Source: Cupriavidus pampae (GTDB taxonomy: Bacteria; Pseudomonadota; Gammaproteobacteria; Burkholderiales; Burkholderiaceae). From it: 64,000 nt of DNA. Below the pieces are notes generated by a model. The model did no database searches. It was not told the DNA's origin and saw only the letters and a program-made list of their open reading frames with translations. The first letter of the stretch is position 1. Every line of letters begins with the position of its first letter. The translations under genes were made by a program, and so were the position numbers. Shown here piece by piece: positions 38,371-46,850 of the stretch. The stretch lies in assembly GCF_914271485.1 (NCBI RefSeq), contig NZ_CAJZAG010000001.1, forward strand, positions 868,001 to 932,000, in the 5' to 3' direction.

Positions 38371-40083
38371 TCAATTGGCCACTGAAGGTTTAGCCAGCCC
38401 CCACAACCCTCCATCCTCCACCGCCACCCCATCCACCACCAGCTTGCGCAAATGCGCGAGCAACGACCGCTGCGCGACCGGATGCATCCGCTCGGGCACG
38501 TCGTCGTACACGCTCGCCAGCACCGTTGCAATCGCCGCCGGCCCCAGCGTGCGTAACGCGTTGACCACCTTGGCCTCGCGCTGCTGCCGATGCCGGATCA
38601 GCAGGCGAATCGCGTCATGCGGCGACGGCATCAGAAAGCCATGCCCCGGCGCAATCCATTCGAGATCCTCGTCGAGGAGCGCGTGCAGGCTCTTCAGGTA
38701 GGCATGCATATCGCCATCGGGCGGATTGATGACCACGGTGGAGCCCTGCATCACGTGGTCACCGGTGAACAGCAGCTTCTCCTGCTCGAGCAGATAGCAA
38801 AGATGATTCGACGCATGGCCGGGCGTATGAACGACGCGTAGCGTCACGTCGGGCCCGAGCTCGATGCGTTCGCCATGCACCGGCGCACGGTCCGGCGCAA
38901 AGGTGGGGTCCTGCCGGTCCTGCACGGCCGTGGTGCGGCCGAGTACCGTAGCACCGGTGGCTTCGCGCAGATGCACGGTGGCGGGGGAATGATCGAGGTG
39001 GGTGTGGGTGACCAGAATCCAGCGGATGGGCCCCGGCGCCGCGGCCAGCACGGCATCGACATGCGCGGCATCGTCAGGGCCCGGGTCGAGTACGGCCCAG
39101 TCCCCGTTCGCGCCGGCAATCAGATAGGTGTTGGTGCCGGGCCCCGTCATCACGTTGCCGTTGTTGGCCGTCACGCGGATCACGCGATCCGACAGCTGCA
39201 CGGCCACATCGGGCTCCAGCGCATACCGCGCATGCCCCGCGCCATCGGGATCGATGCGACCGATCTCGGCATAGGGCGCCTCCTCGGGCATCACCGGCCG
39301 CACACCCTTCGGCCCATTCGCCAGCCGCGGCATGATCCGCACGATGCTGCGCTGCTCGCGCGCGTAATCGATGCATGCCTGCGCGCTGCGAAAATGCGAG
39401 ATCGACTGCAGCATCTTGCGCGTGACATTGACGAAGGACATGCCACTCGATGTCTCCAGCGCCTCGGCAGGGCGAATCCATCGATGAGCGACCGCCTCGA
39501 TGCCATCGTGCGCGGCGGTCTGTCCCGGCGGCAATTGCGCCAGAAAGAACCGCGTATCGAAACGCTTCGGCAACCCGGGCGGCGTGAGCCAGTGGCTCAC
39601 ATACACCAGCCGATCCACCGCGATCCGAAGCTTCAGCGTCTCGCATACATGCGCCAGCCCCTTGCCACCGTAACGCGCCGCATCGCGCAGCATGTCGAGC
39701 GTGGCATCCTCGAGCGCATCCACCTTGATCAGCGGCGCGCCGCCCACCGGCGCGCCGGCATGATGTGCAAACAACAGACCTGCTTCCTCGAACGCCTCGC
39801 GAATCGCGCACAGGTAATAGTCGAGCCCACCGTCCGTTACCTCGAGCCGCGCGCTGGCCTCCGCATCGTCAAGGCCCACGCATAACGGATGCAGCGAGAC
39901 GTCCTGCGCGTCCAGCGTGCCACCCGGAAAGACCCACGCGCCGCTGCTGCGATCGTCGCTGCGTTCGGGCCGCTGCATCAGCAATACCTCCATGCCGCGC
40001 GGGCCATCGCGCAGCACCAGCACGCTGGCCGCATGGCGCATGGCCTTGGAAGAATCCGGGGAGGATGACATGGAGGAGGGCAT
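38371..40083 (-). CDS. NUDIX and metallo-beta-lactamase fold fusion protein
   Basis: 570 residues. The N-terminal half (about 15-270) is a NUDIX domain of the NUDT19 sort, with VLLMQRPERSDDRSSGAWVFPGGTLDAQD and, after an insert of some 30 residues, the metal-binding helix AIREAFEEAGLLF. The C-terminal half is a metallo-beta-lactamase domain like LACTB2: NTYLIAG, THTHLDHSPAT (metal ligands), HTPGHASNHLCYLL, FTGDHVM and APGHG. The pair could act on CoA or nucleotide derivatives, but the substrate is unknown. Confidence 0.9.
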   Translation of the reverse strand: MPSSMSSSPDSSKAMRHAASVLVLRDGPRGMEVLLMQRPERSDDRSSGAWVFPGGTLDAQDVSLHPLCVGLDDAEASARLEVTDGGLDYYLCAIREAFEEAGLLFAHHAGAPVGGAPLIKVDALEDATLDMLRDAARYGGKGLAHVCETLKLRIAVDRLVYVSHWLTPPGLPKRFDTRFFLAQLPPGQTAAHDGIEAVAHRWIRPAEALETSSGMSFVNVTRKMLQSISHFRSAQACIDYAREQRSIVRIMPRLANGPKGVRPVMPEEAPYAEIGRIDPDGAGHARYALEPDVAVQLSDRVIRVTANNGNVMTGPGTNTYLIAGANGDWAVLDPGPDDAAHVDAVLAAAPGPIRWILVTHTHLDHSPATVHLREATGATVLGRTTAVQDRQDPTFAPDRAPVHGERIELGPDVTLRVVHTPGHASNHLCYLLEQEKLLFTGDHVMQGSTVVINPPDGDMHAYLKSLHALLDEDLEWIAPGHGFLMPSPHDAIRLLIRHRQQREAKVVNALRTLGPAAIATVLASVYDDVPERMHPVAQRSLLAHLRKLVVDGVAVEDGGLWGLAKPSVAN

Positions 40084-40209
40084 GAGGCAGGCGGCTGTGG
40101 GTGGCCATCATTCGGCAGGAAGAGCCGCCAGTGTAGCGGTTTGCCTCTCCCGCGCACACCGCAATGCAACATTCAGCGGCGTGGGCGTTCGTTACCGCGC
40201 AGTTCGTAC

Positions 40210-42597
40210 TCAGTCGCCAAACAGATCGCGCTGCCCCGTCAGCAGCGTATCGAAGTCGTCGCCAAGGAACGGCAGGATCGCATCGGCAACTGGTTGCAGC
40301 TGGCGCGTCACGTAATGCGCATAGTCGATCGGCGCCGGGTTGGCCACCGATTCGCGCGTCTCCAGCGGCTCCGGCCCCGCGACCGTCATCACATAGCGAA
40401 TCCAGCCGCCATGCTGATACTGCCGCGGTCGCCCCTGGCTCTCGTTGAACGCATCGGCCATGCGCGCCGCGCGTACATGCGGCGGCACATTGCGCTGATA
40501 TTCATCGAGCTGGCGCCGCAGTCGCTTGCGAAAGACCAGCTGATCGTCGAGCTCGCCCGCCAGCGTGCGTCGTACGATGTCGCGCACATAGTCCTGATAC
40601 GGCTCGCGATCGAAGATGCGCTGATACAGCGTCTGCTGGAACTGCTGCGCCAGCGGCGACCAGTCGGTACGTACCGTCTCCAGCCCCTTGAACACGACCT
40701 CGGCGGTGCCATCGGCGCGCAAGACCTGCCCGGCATAGCGCTTCTTGCTGCCGAGTTCGGTGCCGCGAATGGTCGGCATCAGGAAACGGCGGAAATGGGT
40801 CTCGAACTGCAGCTCCAGCGCGCTGGCAATGCCGAACGTGCGCTGCAGATGATCGCGCCACCACTGGTTGACGTGCGCCACCAGTGCGCGGCCGATCGTC
40901 GCGGCCTCGGCTTCATCACGCGCGCGCCGTAACCACACGAACGTCGAATCGGTATCGCCATAGATCACGTCATAGCCCTGCGCCTCGATCAACGCGCGCG
41001 TCTGCCGCATGATCTCGTGCCCGCGCAGCGTGATCGACGACGCCAGCCGCGCATCGAAGAAGCGGCAGCCGGTGGACCCCAGCACGCCGTAGAACGCGTT
41101 CATGATGATCTTGAGCGCCTGCGACAACGGCTTGTTGCCATCGCGCTTGGCCGCCTCGCGCCCCTGCCACACGCGCTCGACGATCGCCGGCAGGCAATGC
41201 GTCGTGCGCGAGAAGAACGCACCCCGATAGCCAGGTACCGCGGTGGCGGGATCGGGTGCGGCCATGCCCTCGACCAGCCCGATCGGATCGATCAGGAAGG
41301 TGCGGATGATGGATGGATACAGGCTCTTGTAGTCGAGCACGAGTACCGATTCATAGAGCCCCGGGCGCGAATCCATGACAAAGCCGCCCGGACTGGCCTC
41401 GGGCTCCCGCGCGCCGAGATTCGGCGCCACGAACCCCTGCCGATGCATCAGCGGCATATACAGATGCGTGAACGCCGCCACCGAACCACCGCTGCGATCG
41501 GCGGGCAGGCCGGTGACGCTCGCGCGTTCGAGCAGGAACGACAGCAACTCGGTCTTGGCGAAGATGCGCGTAACCAGCACGCAGTCCTGCAGGTTGTAGC
41601 GCGCCAGCGCGGGCTTGTCTTCCGCGAACATGCGATCGATCTCGTCCATGCGATCGTACGGCGTGCCGATGGCCTTGCCTTCGCCCAGCAACGTCTGCGC
41701 GACGGCCTCGAGCGCGAACGACGGAAAACTCCACGTGGCCGAGCGCAGTGCCTCGATGCCATCGATGATCAGCCGGCCCGCGGCGGCGGCAAAGTAATGC
41801 TGCTCGCGATTGCCGTGCTCGCGCCATTCCATCTCCGCGCCGCCGCGGCCCAGACGCAGCGGCACCTGCAGTTTGCGTGAATGCTCCTGCAACACGCGCA
41901 GGTCGAACTGCACGAGGTTCCAGCCGATGATCGCGTCGGGATCGTGGCGCGCGATCCATTGATTCAGCGCTTCGAGCAGCGCCGCGCGCGAGTCGCAGTA
42001 GTCGAGCGTGAAATCGGCATGCGCGTCCGGCGTGCCGTTCGGTGGCCCGAGCACGTACACCTGCCGCTGCCCGCAACCCTCGAGCGCGATCGAATACAGC
42101 TCGCCAAACGCGGTGGTCTCGATATCGAGCGATACCAGCCGCAGCGAAGGCCGATAGTCGGCGGAAGGTTTGAGTTGCGCGTCGCGCAGCACGCCATCGC
42201 CATCATCGCGGCCATCGAACCAGACCGGCGCGGTGATGAAGCGCTCCATCAGATAGCGCTCGGGCGGGCGGACATCGGCCTCGTACACATCGACACCGGC
42301 CTGCTGCAGGCGCTTCTCGAGCTTGATCAGCTGGCGATGCTGCGTGCAATACAGCCCCAGCACCGGCTGCCGCTCGAAATCGCGCAATGCCAGCGGCCGT
42401 AGCTCCACACCGCGCTCGTCGCGCAATACCGGTTCGGCCAGCGCGCGCTGCGCCTCGGGAACAAATGCGGTGGAAGTCTGGCTGGGCAGGCGCACCAGGC
42501 GTGGCCCATCGTCGGTGGCCAGCCAGATATCGACTTCGGTGCCTGCCGCGGTATCGCGCCAGTGCCGGGTCAGAATAAAACCCTGCTGAACAGCCAA
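40210..42597 (-). CDS. polB: DNA polymerase II
   Basis: Family B DNA polymerase with 3'-5' exonuclease, used in replication restart and translesion repair. 795 residues against 783 in E. coli. Exonuclease motif [19 protein letters not shown]; polymerase motifs [35 protein letters not shown] and [11 protein letters not shown]. The start is a TTG at 42597, three bases after the stop of the upstream gene: the protein begins [14 protein letters not shown], like E. coli Pol II from its second residue, and an in-frame stop lies just upstream. Confidence 0.95.
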   Translation of the reverse strand: MAVQQGFILTRHWRDTAAGTEVDIWLATDDGPRLVRLPSQTSTAFVPEAQRALAEPVLRDERGVELRPLALRDFERQPVLGLYCTQHRQLIKLEKRLQQAGVDVYEADVRPPERYLMERFITAPVWFDGRDDGDGVLRDAQLKPSADYRPSLRLVSLDIETTAFGELYSIALEGCGQRQVYVLGPPNGTPDAHADFTLDYCDSRAALLEALNQWIARHDPDAIIGWNLVQFDLRVLQEHSRKLQVPLRLGRGGAEMEWREHGNREQHYFAAAAGRLIIDGIEALRSATWSFPSFALEAVAQTLLGEGKAIGTPYDRMDEIDRMFAEDKPALARYNLQDCVLVTRIFAKTELLSFLLERASVTGLPADRSGGSVAAFTHLYMPLMHRQGFVAPNLGAREPEASPGGFVMDSRPGLYESVLVLDYKSLYPSIIRTFLIDPIGLVEGMAAPDPATAVPGYRGAFFSRTTHCLPAIVERVWQGREAAKRDGNKPLSQALKIIMNAFYGVLGSTGCRFFDARLASSITLRGHEIMRQTRALIEAQGYDVIYGDTDSTFVWLRRARDEAEAATIGRALVAHVNQWWRDHLQRTFGIASALELQFETHFRRFLMPTIRGTELGSKKRYAGQVLRADGTAEVVFKGLETVRTDWSPLAQQFQQTLYQRIFDREPYQDYVRDIVRRTLAGELDDQLVFRKRLRRQLDEYQRNVPPHVRAARMADAFNESQGRPRQYQHGGWIRYVMTVAGPEPLETRESVANPAPIDYAHYVTRQLQPVADAILPFLGDDFDTLLTGQRDLFGD

Positions 42598-42600
42598 GCG

Positions 42601-43002
42601 TCAGCGCGGTGCGTCGACCAGCAGTGCCGCCGACAGCTTGCGAATGCGGCGGTCGACAAAGTAGCCACCGCCTTCGACGTAACGCAGGAAGTGCCGGTTG
42701 CACGTGGTGCAGGCCCAGACGTCGCAGCGGTTGGACGGATAGTAGCGCGGCGCGATCGGTGCCTCGGGCGACCAGAATTGCGTGCGCTCGGGATGATATT
42801 CGTCGAACGTGGGCTCGTCGTCGGACTCGCGCAGCGTGCCGATTTCGGTCAGTTGCGCTTCGGGGTACGACACGGGCTGGCTTTCCCACGCAGCGGAGAG
42901 CGACTTCACGCATCCGCAATCGGTGGTCACGGCATCGGACGCGCGCGCGAGCGCGAGCAGGGCGGGGTAATCGATCAAGGCGGCGATCAAGGCGGCGAGC
43001 AA
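42601..43002 (-). CDS. Hypothetical Cys-containing protein upstream of polB
   Basis: Not recognised. Up to 133 residues. No ATG is available: candidates are TTG at 43002, 42990 or 42978, inside a 12-base tandem repeat, or GTG at 42930 (MTTDCGCVKSL). Cys pairs in TDCGCV and WACTTCNRHFLRYVEGGGYF could bind a metal. The C-terminal part (ALLVDAPR) ends three bases before the TTG of polB, so the two are probably translated together. Function unknown. Confidence 0.6.
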   Translation of the reverse strand: MLAALIAALIDYPALLALARASDAVTTDCGCVKSLSAAWESQPVSYPEAQLTEIGTLRESDDEPTFDEYHPERTQFWSPEAPIAPRYYPSNRCDVWACTTCNRHFLRYVEGGGYFVDRRIRKLSAALLVDAPR

Positions 43003-43007
43003 GGCGG
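42973..43007. repeat. 12-bp tandem repeat at the 5' end of the gene before polB
   Basis: Plus-strand atcaaggcggcg is repeated twice and followed by a variant agcaaggcgg. It supplies the only TTG start candidates for the gene it precedes. Confidence 0.7.
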
Positions 43008-43025
43008 ATTATGGTGTAGGGGGCT

Positions 43026-43046
43026 GCCGGGGGCCGAGCCCCCGGC
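43026..43046 (-). terminator. Strong GC hairpin after the Bug gene
   Basis: GCCGGGGGC-CGA-GCCCCCGGC, nine paired bases around a 3-base loop, just past the end of the minus-strand Bug gene at 43081. It has no U-tract, so it may be an RNA-stability stem or a factor-assisted terminator. Confidence 0.5.
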
Positions 43047-43080
43047 GTCATTCAACCGGCAAACACCGAGAGGATACCTC

Positions 43081-44064
43081 TCAATCCACCGTCGCGCCCG
43101 ACGCTTTGACGGCGGCGCCCCACTTGGTGATATCGGTGGCGATGAACTGCTGGAACTGCTGCGGCTTCATGACCATCGGCTCCACGCCAAGGCCGGCCAA
43201 CTGGGCCTTGACCTCGGGCGAGGCCAGAATGGCCTGGACTTCGGTGTTCATGCGGTCCGTGATCGCCTGCGGCAGTCCGGCCGGGCCGAGCAGGCCGTAC
43301 CACGGCTGCGCATCGAAACCCTTGATGCCGCTCTCGGCCAGCGTGGGCACATCGGGCAGCGCCTGCGAGCGTTGCGCGCCGGTGACGGCCAGCACCTTGA
43401 GGTTGCCCGACTTGACCTGCTGCATGATCGGCAGCGGATTCTCGAACGCCAGCGGTACCTGGCCACCCACGAGGTCGTTCAGCAGCGGACCCGATCCCTT
43501 ATAGGGGATGTGCTGGATCTTGGTCTTGGCGGCCACGTTGAACATCTCGCCGATGATGTGCTGCGGCGTGCCGGAGCCGGCCGAACCGAACGAGAGCTTG
43601 CCGTCCTTGCCCTTGGCGATGATGTCGTTGAGCGAGGTCAGGCCTGACTTGGCGTTGACGGCCACGACGAAGCTGGTGCGCGCGAGCGGCGACACCGCCG
43701 TGAAGTCGGCCTCCGGACGGTAGTTGAGCTTGGGATAGAGCGCGCCGGCAATCACGATCGGGCCACTGGCCGCGAGCAGAAACGTGTAGCCGTCCGGCTT
43801 GGACTTGCCGACGTACGCGGTGCCGATATTGCCGCCGGCACCGGCACGATTCTCGACCACCACCGGCTGACCCAGTTTTTCGCCAAGGCGCGACGACAGC
43901 AGGCGGGCCAGTATGTCGGTGGTGCCCCCCGGGGCGTACGGCGAAACCAGCACGATCGGCTTGTTGGGCCAGGCTTCCTGCGCCTGAACTGCCGGCGAGG
44001 CGACGAGCGTGGCGGCGGCGAGCGCCAGCAGCGCGAACGCGCCGCGTTGAATCATGACTTTCAT
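43081..44064 (-). CDS. Bug family tripartite tricarboxylate transporter substrate-binding protein
   Basis: 327 residues; signal peptide (GAFALLALAAATLVASPAVQA), then WPNKPIVLVSPYAPGGTTDILAR, VVENRAGAGGNIGTAYVGKS, FLLAASGPIVIAG, IPYKGSGPLLNDLVGGQVPLAF and a WYGLLGPAGLP end. Periplasmic carboxylate-binding protein with no transporter genes beside it. Divergent from the iron operon across 326 bases. Confidence 0.95.
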   Translation of the reverse strand: MKVMIQRGAFALLALAAATLVASPAVQAQEAWPNKPIVLVSPYAPGGTTDILARLLSSRLGEKLGQPVVVENRAGAGGNIGTAYVGKSKPDGYTFLLAASGPIVIAGALYPKLNYRPEADFTAVSPLARTSFVVAVNAKSGLTSLNDIIAKGKDGKLSFGSAGSGTPQHIIGEMFNVAAKTKIQHIPYKGSGPLLNDLVGGQVPLAFENPLPIMQQVKSGNLKVLAVTGAQRSQALPDVPTLAESGIKGFDAQPWYGLLGPAGLPQAITDRMNTEVQAILASPEVKAQLAGLGVEPMVMKPQQFQQFIATDITKWGAAVKASGATVD

Positions 44065-44390
44065 TACTGCGTCTCCGTATCGATCTGCTTACCTGCTGAC
44101 CGTTGTTTTATGTAGAGGTGAGGCCACGCCATTCTACGCGCAGTCACTGGCGTGGCAACCACACCAGTGCGTTGACGGCGCCGTTGGCAACCGGTCACCT
44201 CGATCGCACGGGTTTCACGCGGCAATCTGCGACCAATTGTCTCGAACGCGCGGGTTTAGTTGGCTTTTTTGCTACATGTCTGCAAATGTCTGCCCTAAAG
44301 CCCCTGATTGATCCAAGACAAACTAACGACAATGCAGTTGCGAACTATTATCATAAGCGTTTGCAACAGAAGCATAGGTAATCGTCCAGC
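44065..44390. promoter_or_regulatory. Intergenic region with a Fur-box-like site
   Basis: 326 bases without a convincing gene. TTGCGAAC (44338-44345) and GTTTGCAA (44359-44366) form imperfect arms around attatcataagc, the AT-rich and palindromic pattern of a Fur box (GATAAT-type core ATTATCA). It lies 25 bases before the ATG of the iron operon, so iron repression by Fur is likely. The region is otherwise less GC-rich than its surroundings. Confidence 0.65.
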
Positions 44391-44693
44391 ATGACCCAGG
44401 CCATCACGGTCCGCTATCGCCTTGCGGTAGCGTCTCGCGCGCTGGCCGCCATCTTCGGCGGCTATGGGCTGGCGGCATTGTCCGCCGGCTGTTTCTCTTT
44501 GGTGCTCGTCCGCTGGACCGACATGCCACGCTCGGAAGCGGTGGTGACGGCCACGTTGCTCTCGTTCGTCTGGTATGTGCTCGCCGTTATCTGGGTGTTT
44601 GCCACGCGTTCGGCCTGGCGTGCCTGGATCGGCCTCGCCATTCCCAGCGCCGTTCTCGCGCTGGGCTGGTTCGCGATGCGGGGGGCGGCATGA
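44391..44693 (+). CDS. DUF3649 domain-containing membrane protein
   Basis: 100 residues, three membrane helices (AIFGGYGLAALSAGCFSLVLV, ATLLSFVWYVLAVIWVFA, WIGLAIPSAVLALGWFAM). DUF3649 proteins accompany TonB-dependent iron uptake genes in beta-proteobacteria. It overlaps the next gene by four bases and is the first gene of a Fur-controlled operon. Confidence 0.88.
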   Translation: MTQAITVRYRLAVASRALAAIFGGYGLAALSAGCFSLVLVRWTDMPRSEAVVTATLLSFVWYVLAVIWVFATRSAWRAWIGLAIPSAVLALGWFAMRGAA

Positions 44694-46336
44694 CCGATCT
44701 TTCCAAACGGCTGGGCCTGCGCCAATCGATGTCGTGGCTGCACACGTGGTCGGGCCTGCTCGTCTGCTGGGTGCTGTTCCTCGTCTATGTGTCCGGAACC
44801 ACGAGCTATTTCAAGGAAGAGATCACGGTCTGGATGAAACCGGACTGGCACGCGCAGCTCGCCACACCGGTGCCGGTGGAGCAGGCCGCCACCAACGCGG
44901 TGGCCTACCTGCAGAAGCATGCGCCGGATGCCGAGCGCTGGTTTATCCAGCTGCCCACCGAGCGCCGCCCGATCGTTACCATGTTCTGGCCGCGCAAGGC
45001 GGTAGAAGGCGAGAAGGCCAGGACCGGCCGCGCCCGTCTGGAAACGCGCAACCTCGATCCCGCCACCGGCGAACCGGTCGCCGGCGCACGCGAGACGCGC
45101 GGCGGCGAGTTCCTGTATCGCCTCCATTTCGACCTGCACTACATGCCCGTGCAATGGGCGCGATGGATCGTCGGCGTCTGCACGATGTTCATGCTCGTGG
45201 CGATCATCAGCGGCATCATCACGCACCGTCGCATCTTCGCGGACTTCTTTACGTTCCGCGCGCGCAAGGGGCAGCGTTCGTGGCTCGACGGCCATAACGT
45301 GGTCGCGGTGCTGGCGTTGCCGTTCCACCTGATGATCACGTACACCGGCATCGTCACGCTGCTGTTCATGTACATGCCGTTTGGCGTGCAGGCGGTCTAC
45401 GACACCAGGAATGGTGGTGACAAGACTTTCTTCGCCGATCTCGGTTTCCGCGAGCGGCAGGTCAAGGCCTCGGGCGAAGCGGTGCCGCTGGCGCCGATCG
45501 GCCCGATGGTGCGCGCGGCGATGGCGCATTGGAATGGCACGCAGCCTGCGCGTATCTCGATCGAGCGACCCAACGATGCCAACGCCAAGGTCGCGCTACT
45601 GCGCGATGCGGGCCAGAGCATGAATTCGCAGGCGCCGACGGTCGTGTTCGATGGCACTACCGGCAAGCAGGTCGGCGTGCTCAACGATACGCAACCGCCC
45701 GCCAATGCCACGCGTGGTGTGATGGTCGGCCTGCATATCGCGAACTTCGCACCGCTGGCGATGCGCTGGCTGTTCTTCGCCTCGGGCCTGGCCGGCTGTC
45801 TGATGGTGGCTACCGGCGCGCTGCTGTGGGCCGTCAAGACGCGTCAGCATCATGCGAAACGTTTGGCCCAGACCGGCCGCACGCCGTTTGGCCTGCGTCT
45901 GGTGGAGGCGCTGAATATCGGCGCGATCGCGGGCGTGCCGCTCGCGATGGCCGCGTATTTCTGGGCCAATCGTCTGCTGCCGGCCGAGCTTGCCGAGCGC
46001 CCCGAGATGGAGATCCGCGTGTTCTTTGCCACGTGGGCGGTAGTGGCACTGATCGGTCAGGTGCGGCCGACGCGTGGCACGTGGCGTGTGCTGCTGTGGG
46101 TGAGCGCGGCGCTGTTCGCCTTGTTGCCGGTGCTCGATGCGCTGACCACGAACGCCGCGCTCGATCGGCTGCCGCTGACCGTGATCGCCTTCGATATCGT
46201 GGTGTTCCTGCTGGGTCTTGGCTTCGGTACTGCCGCGTGGCTGGTGGGCCGGAAGCGCGCGCCCGCCAGGCAAGCGGCCGCCAGGAAGACCGCGCCACGC
46301 GCGGCCTCGAGCGAGATGGCGGGAGACCTGCGATGA
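44690..46336 (+). CDS. PepSY domain-containing iron uptake membrane protein
   Basis: 548 residues, several membrane helices: WLHTWSGLLVCWVLFLVYVSG, WIVGVCTMFMLVAIISGIITHRR, HLMITYTGIVTLLFMYM, LAGCLMVATGALLWAVKTRQ and more. Resembles the PepSY-TM family (iron-regulated, FoxB/PiuB-like), thought to reduce or process ferric siderophores in the inner membrane. His residues in the helices fit a heme-linked role. It overlaps the DUF3649 gene at its start and the DUF3325 gene at its end (ATGA). Confidence 0.9.
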   Translation: MTDLSKRLGLRQSMSWLHTWSGLLVCWVLFLVYVSGTTSYFKEEITVWMKPDWHAQLATPVPVEQAATNAVAYLQKHAPDAERWFIQLPTERRPIVTMFWPRKAVEGEKARTGRARLETRNLDPATGEPVAGARETRGGEFLYRLHFDLHYMPVQWARWIVGVCTMFMLVAIISGIITHRRIFADFFTFRARKGQRSWLDGHNVVAVLALPFHLMITYTGIVTLLFMYMPFGVQAVYDTRNGGDKTFFADLGFRERQVKASGEAVPLAPIGPMVRAAMAHWNGTQPARISIERPNDANAKVALLRDAGQSMNSQAPTVVFDGTTGKQVGVLNDTQPPANATRGVMVGLHIANFAPLAMRWLFFASGLAGCLMVATGALLWAVKTRQHHAKRLAQTGRTPFGLRLVEALNIGAIAGVPLAMAAYFWANRLLPAELAERPEMEIRVFFATWAVVALIGQVRPTRGTWRVLLWVSAALFALLPVLDALTTNAALDRLPLTVIAFDIVVFLLGLGFGTAAWLVGRKRAPARQAAARKTAPRAASSEMAGDLR

Positions 46337-46713
46337 CTGCCGCGCACCTCGCCTCCGGCATCGCCGGACTCGGCTTTGCCCTCGGTGGCTTTGCATGGCT
46401 CGGTCTCACGATCGGCCGCCATCACGCGGATATCCACGGCCGTGGCGCGGAGCCTCCGCGCGATCAGGTCGTGCGTCTGCGACTGCAGGGTTATCTCGCG
46501 CTCGCGCTGGCACTGGTGGCCTGCGTGATGGCGCAGGGCTGGGCCCTCGGTTTCGTTTACTGGATCGGCGTCCTGTCGGTCTGCGCATGGGTGGCCGTTG
46601 CCACGTTCTCCTGCGCGCCGCGTGTGATGGGTCGTATCGCGCTTGGCGCGGTCGGCATCGCGGCGCTGGCGAGCATTGGCGCCCTCGGTGCCGGGATCCT
46701 CATGCGTTCGTAA
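46333..46713 (+). CDS. DUF3325 domain-containing membrane protein
   Basis: 126 residues, about four membrane helices, with HLASGIAGLGFALGGFAWLGLTIGRHH at the start and LALALALVACVMAQGW. DUF3325 proteins belong to the same iron uptake clusters. Its ATG overlaps the PepSY stop as ATGA. A longer frame upstream of this ATG is only the shadow of the PepSY gene. Confidence 0.88.
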   Translation: MTAAHLASGIAGLGFALGGFAWLGLTIGRHHADIHGRGAEPPRDQVVRLRLQGYLALALALVACVMAQGWALGFVYWIGVLSVCAWVAVATFSCAPRVMGRIALGAVGIAALASIGALGAGILMRS

Positions 46714-46850
46714 TTCCATGAAGCGCCGCCGGCACTCTTCTGCCAGCGCGGCGCCAGCCCCAACCACGAATGGCTTCCTTCGCAGCCTTGCGATGGGGAA
46801 TCGTTCGGCCAATTTCAAATTAAACAAGAGAAGTCCAAGGGAGTATCACC

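Noticed and set aside
45529-46332. Upstream extension of the DUF3325 gene
   Set aside because: It is antisense-free but lies in another frame of the PepSY gene and has no conserved content; the ATG at 46333 overlaps the PepSY stop in the usual ATGA manner.
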